In this document: piece after piece, positions 26,696-36,076 of the stretch
Position numbering within the stretch: position 1 is the stretch's first letter
Layout of the letters: every line of letters starts with the position of its first letter
Assembly (NCBI RefSeq): GCF_000959365.1
Contig: NZ_CP009555.1
Coordinates: 1,612,001-1,676,000 of the forward strand
DNA: 64,000 bases
From: Burkholderia oklahomensis C6786
GTDB taxonomy: Bacteria > Pseudomonadota > Gammaproteobacteria > Burkholderiales > Burkholderiaceae
Direction of reading: 5' to 3'
Program-made: the position numbers and the translations under genes
Notes under the pieces: generated by a model
What the model was told of the DNA's origin: nothing
Database searches by the model: none
The model's input: the letters and a program-made list of their open reading frames with translations, nothing else

Positions 26696-27817
26696 TCAAC
26701 CTCCTTGCGCTTGACGAAGCGCCGGCCAGTATGGCGCCTGCGCGGCGCGAGCGGCCATCACCGCCTCGCGTTCGCCATCGCCGAGCGGATGCTGGACGAA
26801 CAGGTGCGGATCGTCGAACGGCGCGTCCCAGCCGACGAGCCCTTCGAGCACGCCGAGTGTCGCGATCGGCAGATACGGCAGGCTGTAGCCGCCTTCCTGC
26901 AGCATCGCGATGCGTCCGTCGCACACGCCGCCCGCCGCTTGCCTGAGCGCCCGCGCCATTTGCCGGAACCCGTCGCGCTGGACGCGCATTCTGCCGAGCG
27001 GATCGAATGCGTTCGCGTCCTGCCCCGCCGACACGAGAATCAACTGCGGCGCGAATGCGTCGATGAGCGGCAGTACCAGTTCGTCGAATGCGTGCTGGTA
27101 TCCGGCATCGCCCGTACCGGACGGCAACGGCACGTTCACGTTGTAGCCGGCGCCCGCGCCGCCCCCCGTCTCGCGCGCTTCGCCGCCGTCGACCGGAAAG
27201 TTCTCCGCCTCGTGCAACGAGACGAACAGTACCGACGGATCGTCGTAGAACACCTGCTGCGTGCCGTTGCCGTGATGCACGTCCCAGTCGACGATCGCGA
27301 CGCGTTCGATCCCGTGCGCGGCCTGCGCATGCCGGGCAGCGATCGCGACGTTGTTGTAGTAGCAGTATCCCATCGCGAAATCGGCGCCCGCATGATGGCC
27401 CGACGGCCGGATCAGCGCGTATGCCTGCCGCAGCGGTCCCGTCATGACCGTATCGACGGCCGCACACGCGGCCCCCGCCGCGAGCCGCGCGACGCGCTCG
27501 GTCGACGCGCTGCCCGCCGCGTCCTCGCCGAGCGGCACCACTTGCTCGCCCGCCACCGCGCAGGCTTCGGCGAGCTGCCTCAGATACTCGGGCCGATGCA
27601 CGCGCAGCAATTGCTCGTCGGTCGCGCTCGCGAACGCGATACGCGTCAGGCGCTCGGTCATGCCGACCGCATCGAGCAGCTGCTTCGTGTACGCGAGCCG
27701 CAGCGGACTGTCGAAATGCTCGCCGAAATTCAACGCGCCGTCCGGGACGATGTATACGAGATCGCCTTGCCGATGCGTGAGAAATGCGGGATCGAACAGC
27801 AGTCCGGTGGAAATCAC
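26696..27817 (-). CDS. Histone-deacetylase-like acetylpolyamine amidohydrolase
   Basis: 373 residues of the arginase/deacetylase fold. The zinc ligands are visible in VDWDVHHGNGTQ (Asp and His, near 178-180) and in SAGQDAN (Asp, near 270). The catalytic His pair is in IRPSGHHAGAD (near 143). It probably deacetylates acetylated polyamines or a related small acetylated amine. The GTG start at 27817 has GAGGAG 7 bases upstream. It sits between a polyamine-type binding protein and the aguB remnant. Confidence 0.88.
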   Translation of the reverse strand: MISTGLLFDPAFLTHRQGDLVYIVPDGALNFGEHFDSPLRLAYTKQLLDAVGMTERLTRIAFASATDEQLLRVHRPEYLRQLAEACAVAGEQVVPLGEDAAGSASTERVARLAAGAACAAVDTVMTGPLRQAYALIRPSGHHAGADFAMGYCYYNNVAIAARHAQAAHGIERVAIVDWDVHHGNGTQQVFYDDPSVLFVSLHEAENFPVDGGEARETGGGAGAGYNVNVPLPSGTGDAGYQHAFDELVLPLIDAFAPQLILVSAGQDANAFDPLGRMRVQRDGFRQMARALRQAAGGVCDGRIAMLQEGGYSLPYLPIATLGVLEGLVGWDAPFDDPHLFVQHPLGDGEREAVMAARAAQAPYWPALRQAQGG

Positions 27818-27845
27818 TTCGGTCTCCTCGTCAAAATGAAGCCGA

Positions 27846-28940
27846 TCAATGGCCGGTCTTGAACTGGGTCCAGTAGCGCGTCTGCATGCGCATCGCCTGC
27901 GGGGGCATCGGCCGCTTTATCCATAGCGTACGCATCGTCGCCGCATCCGGATAGATCGCCGGATTCGACGTGAGCCGCTTGTCGACGAGCGGCGTCGCCG
28001 CGCGGTTCGGATTCGGATACATCACCTTGTTGCTGATCTTCGCGATGACGTCGGGCCGCAGGATGTAATCGATGAAACGCAGCGCATTGTCCGCGTGCGC
28101 GGCGCCCTTCGGAATCGCCATGCTGTCGAACCAGAAAGGCGCGCCGCCCGCGGGCAGGCTGTAGACGATCTGCTGGCCGTTCTTCGCGTCCGCTGCGCGC
28201 AGCGCCGCGACGAGCACCGCGCCCGAATAGCCGGTGACGGCGCACACGTCGCCCGTCGCGAGATCGTTCATCACGGGCGTCGCGATGAACTGGCGGATCG
28301 TCGGCCGGATCTTCTTCATCATCTCGAGCGCCGCCTCGTAGTCGCGCGGATCGGTCGTATTCGGATCGCGGCCGATGTAGCGCAGCGCGAGCGGAAACAC
28401 TTCGCTGCCCGCATCGTTGAAGGCGATCCCGCAGCCCTCGAGCTTCGTCGCATACGCGGGGTTGAAGATCAGATCGAGCGTGTTCGCGGGCAGCGGGCCG
28501 CCGAGCGCCCGCTTCACCTTCGCGACGTTCAGCCCGAGCCCGAACGTGCCTTGCATGTACGGCACGCTGTACTGGTTGCCTGGATCGGCTTCGGCCGCGC
28601 GCGCGACGATCGCGGGATCGAGATTCTTCAGATTCGGCAGCTTCGATTTGTCGAGCTTTTGATAAAGGCCCGCCTGAATCTGCCGCGCGAGAGAGTCGTT
28701 CGACGGGAACACGAGATCGTAGCCGCTGTTGCCCGTCGTCAGCTTCGTTTGCGGTGCCTCGTTGCTGTCGTAGACGTCGAGCCGCACCTTGATGCCCGTC
28801 GCCTTCTCGAAGCCGGCGATCGTGTCGGGCGCGAAATACTCGGCCCAGTTGTAGATGTTGAGCACGTTGCCGTCCGCCGCGTGCGCGGCGGGACACGCGA
28901 GCGATGCGAGCACGACGACGATCCACGCGATGCGCTTCAT
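27846..28940 (-). CDS. Periplasmic polyamine-binding protein (PotF/PotD-like)
   Basis: 364 residues. A signal peptide (hydrophobic IAWIVVVLASLAC, cleavage after AHA) precedes a type II periplasmic-binding fold with the family opening VLNIYNWAEYFAPDTI and YDLVFPSND. It should bind putrescine, spermidine or an acetylated derivative for an ABC importer. No permease or ATPase gene is adjacent in the window, so it must work with components elsewhere or act as a sensor. The ATG has GGAGAG upstream. It is the first gene of the operon and is divergent from a LysR gene. Confidence 0.9.
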   Translation of the reverse strand: MKRIAWIVVVLASLACPAAHAADGNVLNIYNWAEYFAPDTIAGFEKATGIKVRLDVYDSNEAPQTKLTTGNSGYDLVFPSNDSLARQIQAGLYQKLDKSKLPNLKNLDPAIVARAAEADPGNQYSVPYMQGTFGLGLNVAKVKRALGGPLPANTLDLIFNPAYATKLEGCGIAFNDAGSEVFPLALRYIGRDPNTTDPRDYEAALEMMKKIRPTIRQFIATPVMNDLATGDVCAVTGYSGAVLVAALRAADAKNGQQIVYSLPAGGAPFWFDSMAIPKGAAHADNALRFIDYILRPDVIAKISNKVMYPNPNRAATPLVDKRLTSNPAIYPDAATMRTLWIKRPMPPQAMRMQTRYWTQFKTGH

Positions 28941-29081
28941 CGATCTCTCCTTTGACGACGCCGATCGGGATTGCGGCCGCTCGCCGGCCGCGCCGCCGAA
29001 CGTTCCACTTGTGATCGTAAGTAGAGAAAAAAATCGATTCGTGATCTTATTACGCACATCGCTTGTGCCTTTGAGGAAAGA
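28941..29081. promoter_or_regulatory. Divergent promoter region with GTGATC repeats
   Basis: Contains GTGATCGTAAGT at 29011-29022 and GTGATCTTATTA at 29041-29052, direct repeats exactly 30 bases apart (about three helical turns). They flank an A-rich stretch and are a likely binding site for the LysR protein encoded next to it. Confidence 0.55.
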
Positions 29082-30050
29082 ATGCGGCGAATCGATCTGT
29101 TGTCCGCGCTCGAGACCTTCGTCTGCGCGGTCGAAGAAGGCAGCCTCAGCCAAGCAGCGCGCAAGCTCGCGAAAACGCCGTCGGCCGTGACGAAAGCGAT
29201 CGCCGGACTCGAAGCGACACTCGGCGTACAACTGCTCGAGCGTACGACACGCCGGCTCGTGTTGACGGAAGGCGGGCGGCTCTATCTCGCGACCGCAACC
29301 GACGTGCTGCGCCGGCTCGCGGACGGCGCGCGGCAGTTATCCGAGCACGACGACGAGCCGCGCGGCCTGCTGCGCATCACGGCCGCGCACTCGTTCGGAT
29401 ACGCGATTCTCGCACCGCTCTGCACGCCGTTTGCGCAGGCGTTTCCGCGCGTGCGGATCGAGCTGTCGCTGTCCGATCATTACGTCGACATCGTCGGCGA
29501 AGGCTTCGACCTCGCGCTCAGAATGGGCAACTACGATCTACCGAGCCAAATCGTCAAGCCGATCGGATCGAACCGCAGCCTGTTGTGCGCGAGTCCTGAC
29601 TATCTTGCGCGACGCGGTCGGCCCGTCGCGCCCGCCGATCTCGCGCAGCACGATTGCGTGATCTACCGCCACCCGACGCTCGCCAACACCTGGACGTTCG
29701 ATCGCGACGGCACGCGCGAGCGCATCGAACCGAGAGGGCTGCTCGCCACCGACAACTACGCGCTCGCGCTCGCCGCGACGCTCGACGGCGCGGGCGTGCT
29801 GCCGTGTCCGCAGTGGAGCGTCGTCGATGCGCTCGAAGCGGGACGGCTCGTGCCGCTTCTCACCGCATGGCGCTTCGAGAGCGCGTCATTCGGCGAGGAC
29901 CGGATCTGCGCCGCCTATCCGTCGAGCCGGCGCGGCTCGACGAAGCTCCGCCGGCTCATCGAGCGAGTCGAGGCGAAACTCGCCGACAGCGAGGCGCGCA
30001 TCGCGCGCGTGCTGGGCGAAACGATTTGCACCGATCTCGTGCTCCGTTGA
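29082..30050 (+). CDS. LysR family transcriptional regulator
   Basis: 322 residues: an N-terminal winged helix (GSLSQAARKLAKTPSAVTKA, about 20-40) and a CrgA-type effector domain. The ATG has GAGGAAAGA upstream. It is divergent from the polyamine-binding protein operon and is its probable regulator. Confidence 0.92.
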   Translation: MRRIDLLSALETFVCAVEEGSLSQAARKLAKTPSAVTKAIAGLEATLGVQLLERTTRRLVLTEGGRLYLATATDVLRRLADGARQLSEHDDEPRGLLRITAAHSFGYAILAPLCTPFAQAFPRVRIELSLSDHYVDIVGEGFDLALRMGNYDLPSQIVKPIGSNRSLLCASPDYLARRGRPVAPADLAQHDCVIYRHPTLANTWTFDRDGTRERIEPRGLLATDNYALALAATLDGAGVLPCPQWSVVDALEAGRLVPLLTAWRFESASFGEDRICAAYPSSRRGSTKLRRLIERVEAKLADSEARIARVLGETICTDLVLR

Positions 30051-30149
30051 CGAGGGTCAACGGTCTTTTTCCCGCGCCCCCTACAGTCGATGAGCAAAGC
30101 GCGCCCGGTCCCGCGGCGCGCTCACCGATGCGAAGCCATGGAGAGCGCA

Positions 30150-30710
30150 ATGAAGGTCGAACAATACTCGAAGGGATTGGTGGTCGTTGCGCTGACGGCC
30201 GCACTCTGGTCGATCGGCATGCCGGCGGCGTCGGCCGCACCGGCATCGGACACGCAGGCGCCCTGCGGCCGTTGGGGCGACGGAATGGGCCCGGGCATGA
30301 TGGGCGGCGGCTACGGCCGCGGGATGATGGGTGGCGCCGGAATGGGGCCCGGCATGATGCACGGCTTCGGCCCGGGCATGATGATGGGCTTCGGCGGCTG
30401 GCCGAGCGGCCTCGATCTGACGAGCGAGCAGCGCGCGAAGATCAACCGCATCCAGGACGAGACGCGCAAGACGCACTGGGCGCTGATGGGCGACATGATG
30501 GACCAGCAGGCGAAGCTGCGCGACCTGTACGAAGCGCCGAAGCGCGACAACGCGGCGATCGGCGAAACGTCGAAGGCGATCGGCTCGCTGCGACAGAAGA
30601 TGATCGACTCGTCGCTCGATGCGCGCAAGAAGATGGAGGCGGTGCTGACGAGCAAGCAGCTGGACAAGCTGCGCACGTATGAGAAGCAGGCGGACGAACT
30701 GGGTTGGTAA
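30150..30710 (+). CDS. Spy/CpxP-like periplasmic protein (LTXXQ motif)
   Basis: 186 residues. A signal peptide (cleavage near ASA-A, about 31) is followed by a Gly/Met-rich stretch with repeated GPGMM/GRGMM words (about 45-85). A helical domain carries an LTSEQ motif (about 94-98) as in Spy/CpxP chaperones and metal-stress proteins. Met-rich repeats often bind copper, so a periplasmic metal or envelope-stress role is plausible. The ATG at 30150 is preferred over 30138 because GGAGAG precedes it. Confidence 0.8.
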   Translation: MKVEQYSKGLVVVALTAALWSIGMPAASAAPASDTQAPCGRWGDGMGPGMMGGGYGRGMMGGAGMGPGMMHGFGPGMMMGFGGWPSGLDLTSEQRAKINRIQDETRKTHWALMGDMMDQQAKLRDLYEAPKRDNAAIGETSKAIGSLRQKMIDSSLDARKKMEAVLTSKQLDKLRTYEKQADELGW

Positions 30711-30766
30711 TCGCGAAGGCGGTCTGAGCGCGATGCGCCGATCGTCGATCAGCGCATCGCGTTGGC

Positions 30767-31204
30767 TTACTTGCCGGTGTAGTGCAGCCCTTCGAGGCTC
30801 TTCTGTGCGTCCGCTTCGGATTCGAGCGTCGGCATGATCCGTCCGATGAGCAGCCCCAAGCCGACGCTCGTCTTCGCATACTTCGTCTCGCCCGAATCGA
30901 GCTTGAGCGACAGCGTCTTCTCCGTTTCGGTCGACGTCGACACGACATACCGACCCGCGGGCCCATCGACGAAGAAGAGTCCGCCCGGCCGCGACTCGCC
31001 GACCTCGTCTCCGTTCGGCTTGATGGCAGGCTGCACGCCGGCGCCGAGCACCGAGTTCGAGCGATAGAAGCAGACGCGTCCGCCGCTTTGCTTGAGCGCC
31101 GGCAGCGACGCGGCAATATCCTTGTATTGCGGGCCCGTCGCGCAGCCGGATGCGAAGCACGCGACGAGCGCGCCGGTGACGAGCTTGCGAAGCAGATCAG
31201 TCAT
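30767..31204 (-). CDS. DUF2846 family lipoprotein
   Basis: 145 residues with a lipobox (FASGC, Cys about 21) and a beta-rich DUF2846 domain (GGRVCFYRSNS, GGLFFVDGPAGRYVV). The function of the family is unknown. It overlaps the broken lipoprotein gene upstream by 8 bases. Confidence 0.85.
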   Translation of the reverse strand: MTDLLRKLVTGALVACFASGCATGPQYKDIAASLPALKQSGGRVCFYRSNSVLGAGVQPAIKPNGDEVGESRPGGLFFVDGPAGRYVVSTSTETEKTLSLKLDSGETKYAKTSVGLGLLIGRIMPTLESEADAQKSLEGLHYTGK

Positions 31205-31594
31205 GCGTGTTCTCGATTGTGACGGGTCGAGAAGGCGTCAATGGCGAGAAGCGGGATTCGCCCGGCCGGGAGAATTCGACCAGCGCACCCTCGCGAACCA
31301 CCAGATAGGCCTCGTGCACCTGACTTCCCTCGATCGCGAACGCGGCGCCGAGCGGCCGATACGCGTCGCCCTGCGGCGTCGCGCCGACGCGGCGCCATGT
31401 CGCGCCTTCTGCGATCGTCCGCTCGAAGCCGGTCGACAGCTTGATCGTGGCAGGCGATGCCGCTCGAACCCGCACAGCCGAGGCCGCCGGGAAACCGGCG
31501 TGAACCGCGCATCGCGCACCGGTATCGAAGGCGCGCACGCATCGAGCGCGAGCGCCGCGGCGACGGCGAAGAGAAAAACGGTCGGCTTGGCCAA
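31197..31594 (-). pseudogene. Frameshifted small lipoprotein gene
   Basis: From a TTG at 31594 the frame encodes a lipoprotein signal (AKPTVFLFAVAAALALDAC). The sense then moves to a second frame (GGLGCAGSSG) and a third (PATIKLSTGFERTI onward to the stop at 31197). The C-terminal 80 residues read smoothly, so two indels about 30-60 bases apart broke one gene. The intact protein would be about 130 residues, probably functionally paired with the DUF2846 lipoprotein it overlaps. Confidence 0.65.
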
Positions 31595-32030
31595 GGTGGA
31601 TGTGTCCCCTTGCCGTTCTTGACGCCGCGTTATCGGCCGACCGGAACGTAAACTCGAGCGGCTCAACGCGCCCGAATCGCGACAGTCCGGCGGGCGGGCC
31701 GACAGGGCGCTGCGGCATCGATCGGCGCGCGACGCACGGCAAGCGCCGCATCCGTGCGGTCGTCTCGCGCACGGCCACGTTCGACGCTCCGCAACCCGCG
31801 CCCGTACTCGCCCGTTGACGTGCGTCAATCCGCATCTGCAAGCCGCGTGCAGATTGGATACGCTTGTATGCATCGCATGCCGCGAGCGACGCGACGAGCG
31901 TGTCGACGCAGCGGCGTTTCGGACCCCGTACGGCCCGCCGCGCCACACCCGCTCGCCGCCGCTCGATCGCGAGCGGCCCGTCCGGCGCGCGCAGCGCGTG
32001 CGGCGGGCCCATCCGTCCGGAGACATCGTC
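31595..32030. other. Intergenic stretch
   Basis: Between the broken lipoprotein and the 32031 gene. Short open frames exist on both strands but none has a good start site or recognisable product. I see no repeat or hairpin of note. Confidence 0.5.
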
Positions 32031-32588
32031 ATGGAAGAAGCTTACGCACGGCGCGCGCTACTGCTGCATCTCGGCAGCGTGCTGCAAATCCTGAGCCGGC
32101 TCGAACAGCAGAAGCCCGACAACCTGTCGATCGAAGCGCTGCTCGCGACGAACGGCATGCTCGCCGACGTGCCGCTCGTCGAGTACGTCGTGCAGGACAT
32201 GACCGTGCGCGAGTTCGAAGCCCGCGCGCTGCGCTCGTTCTGCCTATGGCCGCAACTGCTGCTCGAAGATCCGCTCGACTACGGCGCGCTCGCGCTGCCC
32301 GTTCGCAAGCACCTGTTCGCGGGCAACGACACCGGCTGGAAAGCGTACGCGTCGACGCTGCGCGAAGCCGCGCCCGGCTTCGGCATCGCGGGTTCATACA
32401 CCGCCGAGCCGCACGAGGCCGAATCGGACTTCGCCGACGAACGCGATGACGCCGACGCCGAGGCCGGCGACATCCCCGTCGAGCCCGGCGCCGACGATGA
32501 CGACGGCCGCTTGCGCGAGCGTGCGGCGGCAAGCGTCGAGAGCGCGGCACCGGGCGCCGCGCGCATACGCCGAGAATCGTACGAATAG
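32031..32588 (+). CDS. Uncharacterised acidic protein
   Basis: 185 residues, not recognised. The first 120 residues look globular and alpha-helical (LLLHLGSVLQILSRLEQQ, PLDYGALALPVRKHLFAG). The last 60 are acidic and low complexity (Asp/Glu/Ala-rich). No signal peptide or membrane segment. The ATG at 32031 has GGAG 8 bases upstream. It precedes the sigma-factor gene on the same strand by about 250 bases. Confidence 0.7.
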   Translation: MEEAYARRALLLHLGSVLQILSRLEQQKPDNLSIEALLATNGMLADVPLVEYVVQDMTVREFEARALRSFCLWPQLLLEDPLDYGALALPVRKHLFAGNDTGWKAYASTLREAAPGFGIAGSYTAEPHEAESDFADERDDADAEAGDIPVEPGADDDDGRLRERAAASVESAAPGAARIRRESYE

Positions 32589-32835
32589 CGTCGCCGTCCG
32601 TTCCTCGACGGCGCAGCCCGACGTGCAATTGATCAGGCTTCCGAACCTGTTTCGATCGCGCCGGCATGCGTCTTGCGGGTGGCCGAACGCGGCTCGCCAT
32701 TGAAATTGCGCGGTCCGCCATCATATGCACGCCTGTAAGGCCCATCGGCGCGGACGGGCGTCCGCGGCAAGCCGACGGGCCCGGCTCGACGGACACGCTC
32801 CGTCACGACGTACCGCGGCCCGATCCGCGTTTGCC

Positions 32836-34287
32836 ATGAAAGTCTCAGGGCGCGAAGTGCGCTACGAACAGGGCATCGACCGATTGCTCGAACTTGCCGG
32901 CGCCCACGACGACGCGGCATACGCCGACGTGCGCGACGAGTTCGACGGCGCGTCGTCCGACGCGCTCGAGCACGACCTCGGCGATCTCAACCACCTCGAC
33001 CATCACGCAACCGATGAAAGCGGCGGCCCCGCGTCGTTCGACGACAAGCCGGCGCGGTCCGCGCACGTCGACGCCGATTGGCACGACGACGTCGATTCGC
33101 CTTCGTCCGAACGAAGCGGCGACGCCGCCGTCGACACCACGATCTCGACGGATCCGCTCGCCCTCTTCGTGCGCCGGATGCACGCGGTGCCGCTGCTGAA
33201 TCACGCGCAGGAAATCGCGCTCGCATCGGAAATCGAAGCCGGCCGTCAGCAAGTGCTGCAGGCGCTCGCCGATGCGCTCGATCTTCTCGATCTGGCGTCG
33301 CTGCCGGACGACCCGGCGCTCGCACGTGCGCGCGCTGCGCTGCAGCGCGCACGCGCCCGCGGCGACGAGGGCGTGCGCGCGTTCGCCCGCGCGCGCAAGC
33401 AGGCATACGCCGCCCTCGACGCCTACGGCTGGCCGTCGATCGAGATCGACGCGGTGCGGCGCGCGATGCATCGCGCGCCGGCGTCGCCGCCGAAGGGAAG
33501 CGCAAGCGCGCTGCGCGCCGCCGCGCACGCGTTTGCCGAAGGCGAGGCGCGCATCTCGGCCGCGACCGGCAAGATGGCCGAAGCGAACCTGCGGCTCGTG
33601 CTGTCGATCGCGCGCAAGTACGCGTCGCGCGGTCTCGATCTCGCCGATCTGCTGCAGGAAGGCAATCTCGGCCTGCTGCGCGCGATCCAGAAATTCGAAT
33701 ATCGGCGCGGCTTCAAGTTCTCGACGTATGCGACGTGGTGGATTCGTCAGGCGATTTCGCGCGCGGTCGCCGACCGCGCGCGCACGATCCGCCTGCCGGT
33801 TCACGTCGGCGACCAGGCGCGCCGCGTGCGCAAGATCGCCGACCGGATCAAGCAGCGCAGCGGCATGCGGGCGTCGCTCGCGGAGCTCTCGGAAGCGACC
33901 GAGCTGTCGACCGAGCGTCTGCGCGCGGTGCTGGAGCTGCCGCGCGAGCCGCGTTCGCTGAACACGCCGCTCGGCGACGACGATCAGGCCGAATTCGGCG
34001 ACCTCGTCGAGGATGCGTCGACGCCGAGCCTGTTCGACGCGCTGGCCGGTGCGCAGATGCGCGACGTCGTCGCGTCGCTGCTGAAGACGATGTCCGCGCA
34101 GGAAGCCGACATCCTGCGCCGGCGCTTCGGCATCGGCGGCGACGAGCCGTGGAGCTACGAGCAGATCGCCGCGCAATCGGGCGTGTCGCGCGAGCAGATC
34201 CGCCGTATCGAGAAGCGCGCGCTGCAGACGCTGCGCGTGACCGCCGAGGCGTGCAACGCGCACGACTTCCTCGACGTGCAGCCGTAA
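32836..34287 (+). CDS. RpoD-like sigma-70 family factor (group 2, atypical)
   Basis: 483 residues. The core has region 1.2 ([16 protein letters not shown], near 112), region 2 ([19 protein letters not shown] and [15 protein letters not shown], near 258-300), region 3 (near 320-385) and region 4 with a helix-turn-helix ([20 protein letters not shown], near 440). The N-terminal 110 residues are acidic and His/Asp-rich, unlike region 1.1 of RpoD. A helical insert of about 100 residues separates regions 1.2 and 2. It is shorter than RpoD and longer than RpoS or RpoH. I infer an alternative sigma factor with an unknown trigger. It converges on gshA. Confidence 0.88.
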   Translation: MKVSGREVRYEQGIDRLLELAGAHDDAAYADVRDEFDGASSDALEHDLGDLNHLDHHATDESGGPASFDDKPARSAHVDADWHDDVDSPSSERSGDAAVDTTISTDPLALFVRRMHAVPLLNHAQEIALASEIEAGRQQVLQALADALDLLDLASLPDDPALARARAALQRARARGDEGVRAFARARKQAYAALDAYGWPSIEIDAVRRAMHRAPASPPKGSASALRAAAHAFAEGEARISAATGKMAEANLRLVLSIARKYASRGLDLADLLQEGNLGLLRAIQKFEYRRGFKFSTYATWWIRQAISRAVADRARTIRLPVHVGDQARRVRKIADRIKQRSGMRASLAELSEATELSTERLRAVLELPREPRSLNTPLGDDDQAEFGDLVEDASTPSLFDALAGAQMRDVVASLLKTMSAQEADILRRRFGIGGDEPWSYEQIAAQSGVSREQIRRIEKRALQTLRVTAEACNAHDFLDVQP

Positions 34288-34309
34288 CCACCGCTTGCCG
34301 TGCCTTTGG

Positions 34310-35923
34310 TCAGACGCTGAACCGATTCAACGTATACGCGCGATACGCGGCGACGAACGCGTCGAACGACCCGGCGTTCTTCCCTTCGAGCTCCGTCTGC
34401 TCCACGAGCGAGCGCTCGGCGAGCGCCTGCGCGTCGCGCGTCGCGGTCTCGTCGAGCGGACGGCTGCGAAAGTAAGCCGCATGCGCTTCGCTTTGCGCGC
34501 GCGCAAATTCGATGAACGACTGCCCGTTCGCGCGCATCGCGCGCAGCACGCGCGCGGACGGCGTGCGCTCCGGATCGTCGAGCTTGGCGCGCTGCGCGGC
34601 GATCGCGCGCACGTGCGCGTCGCCGCCGCGAATTTCGTCGAGCACGCGGCCCGCCGCTTCGATCTGCGCGAAGATCTCGTCGGCCCACGCGCGCATCGGC
34701 ACGGCCGCGCCGTCGCGCGTCAGCTCGAGCCCGGGCTTGCGCCCTTCCATCGTCACGCGGCCGAAGTTCGCGTTCGACTCGCGATACGCGTCGCACGTGA
34801 GCGGCGCGCTCTCGTCGAGCGCGCAGACGAGCAGATACGCATCGATGAAGCGCGCGGTGTCGAGCGCGATGCCCGTCGGCTCGAACGGATCGATGTCGAG
34901 GCAGCGCACCTCGATGTACTGGACGCCGCGTGACGCGAGCGCGTGCAGCGGCCGCTCACCCGAGTACGTGATGCGTTTCGGCCGGATCGTCGAGTAGAAC
35001 TCGTTCTCGATCTGCAGCACGTTCGTGTTGATCTGAATCCACTCGCCGTCGCGGTGCGTGCCGATCGCCTCGTACGGCGGATACGGCTCGCTGACCGCCT
35101 TCGACAGCGCGTCGAGATAGCCCTGCAGCGTGTTGTAGTCGGCCTCGAGCGCCGACTGCGCAGTCGTGTTCGAGTAGCCGAGGTCGCTCATCCGCAGGCT
35201 CGTCGCGTGCGGACGATACAGCGTCGCGGCGTCGAACGCGTCGAGCTTGTGCGGGCGGCCGCGCAGGAAACCAAGATCGAGCGCGGGCGACGCACCGAAC
35301 AGATACATCAGCAGCCAGCTCGTGCGGCGGAAATTGCGGATCTGCGCGAGATAGCGCTCGGACTGGTAGTCGACCATGTTCGCGGTCGAGCCTTCCTCCG
35401 CGTGCAGCCGCCGCCAGACTTCTTCGCTCAGCGAATAGTTGTAGTGGATACCCGCGATGCACTGCATCGTGCGGCCGTAGCGATACGCGAGGCCGCGCCG
35501 GTAGACGGTCTTCAGGCGTCCGATGTTCGACGTGCCGTAGTCCGCGATCGGAATTTCGTCGTCGGCAGGCAAGAGGCCCGGCATCGAATCCGTCCACAGC
35601 ATCTCGTCGCCGATCGACGCATAGACGTAGCGATGCAGCTCGTCGAGCCGCTCGAGCGTCGTCGCGGCGTCGCGCTCCGCGGGCGTGATCAGCTCGACCA
35701 GCGCTTCCGAGTAGTCGGTCGTGAGCGACGGATGCGTGAGCGCCGACCCGAGCGCGCGCGGATGCGGCGTGAACGCGATCATGCCGTCGCGCGTCACGCG
35801 CAGGCTTTCCTTCTCGATGCCGCGCAGGCCGTCAGGCAGCTGCTCGCGCGTCGGGCTCGTGCTCAACACGGCAAGGCGTTGCTGCAGCAAGTCTGTCTGG
35901 CGGGAAGTCATGTTGTTCGGCAT
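34310..35923 (-). CDS. gshA: Glutamate-cysteine ligase
   Basis: 537 residues of the class I (proteobacterial) enzyme that joins Glu and Cys in the first step of glutathione synthesis. Characteristic blocks are GIEKESLRV (about 35), TTDYSEALVELITP (about 68), MQCIAGIHYNYSL (about 155) and YIEVRCLDIDPFEP (about 335). It may start at the ATG at 35923 or four codons later at 35911; neither has a clear Shine-Dalgarno. Confidence 0.95.
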   Translation of the reverse strand: MPNNMTSRQTDLLQQRLAVLSTSPTREQLPDGLRGIEKESLRVTRDGMIAFTPHPRALGSALTHPSLTTDYSEALVELITPAERDAATTLERLDELHRYVYASIGDEMLWTDSMPGLLPADDEIPIADYGTSNIGRLKTVYRRGLAYRYGRTMQCIAGIHYNYSLSEEVWRRLHAEEGSTANMVDYQSERYLAQIRNFRRTSWLLMYLFGASPALDLGFLRGRPHKLDAFDAATLYRPHATSLRMSDLGYSNTTAQSALEADYNTLQGYLDALSKAVSEPYPPYEAIGTHRDGEWIQINTNVLQIENEFYSTIRPKRITYSGERPLHALASRGVQYIEVRCLDIDPFEPTGIALDTARFIDAYLLVCALDESAPLTCDAYRESNANFGRVTMEGRKPGLELTRDGAAVPMRAWADEIFAQIEAAGRVLDEIRGGDAHVRAIAAQRAKLDDPERTPSARVLRAMRANGQSFIEFARAQSEAHAAYFRSRPLDETATRDAQALAERSLVEQTELEGKNAGSFDAFVAAYRAYTLNRFSV

Positions 35924-36076
35924 CGATGCAAGTGCGGGCTCGGCAACCCGCGACGCGCGCGGACCACCTGGCGGGATTTGACAGTAGCGGGCACTTTAAC
36001 ATCTCGCCGAAAGGCTCGCTTGACCTGCCCTCCGGCGCTGCCTGACGATTCGCGCCGGCCGTGCGCGACCTGCCGC

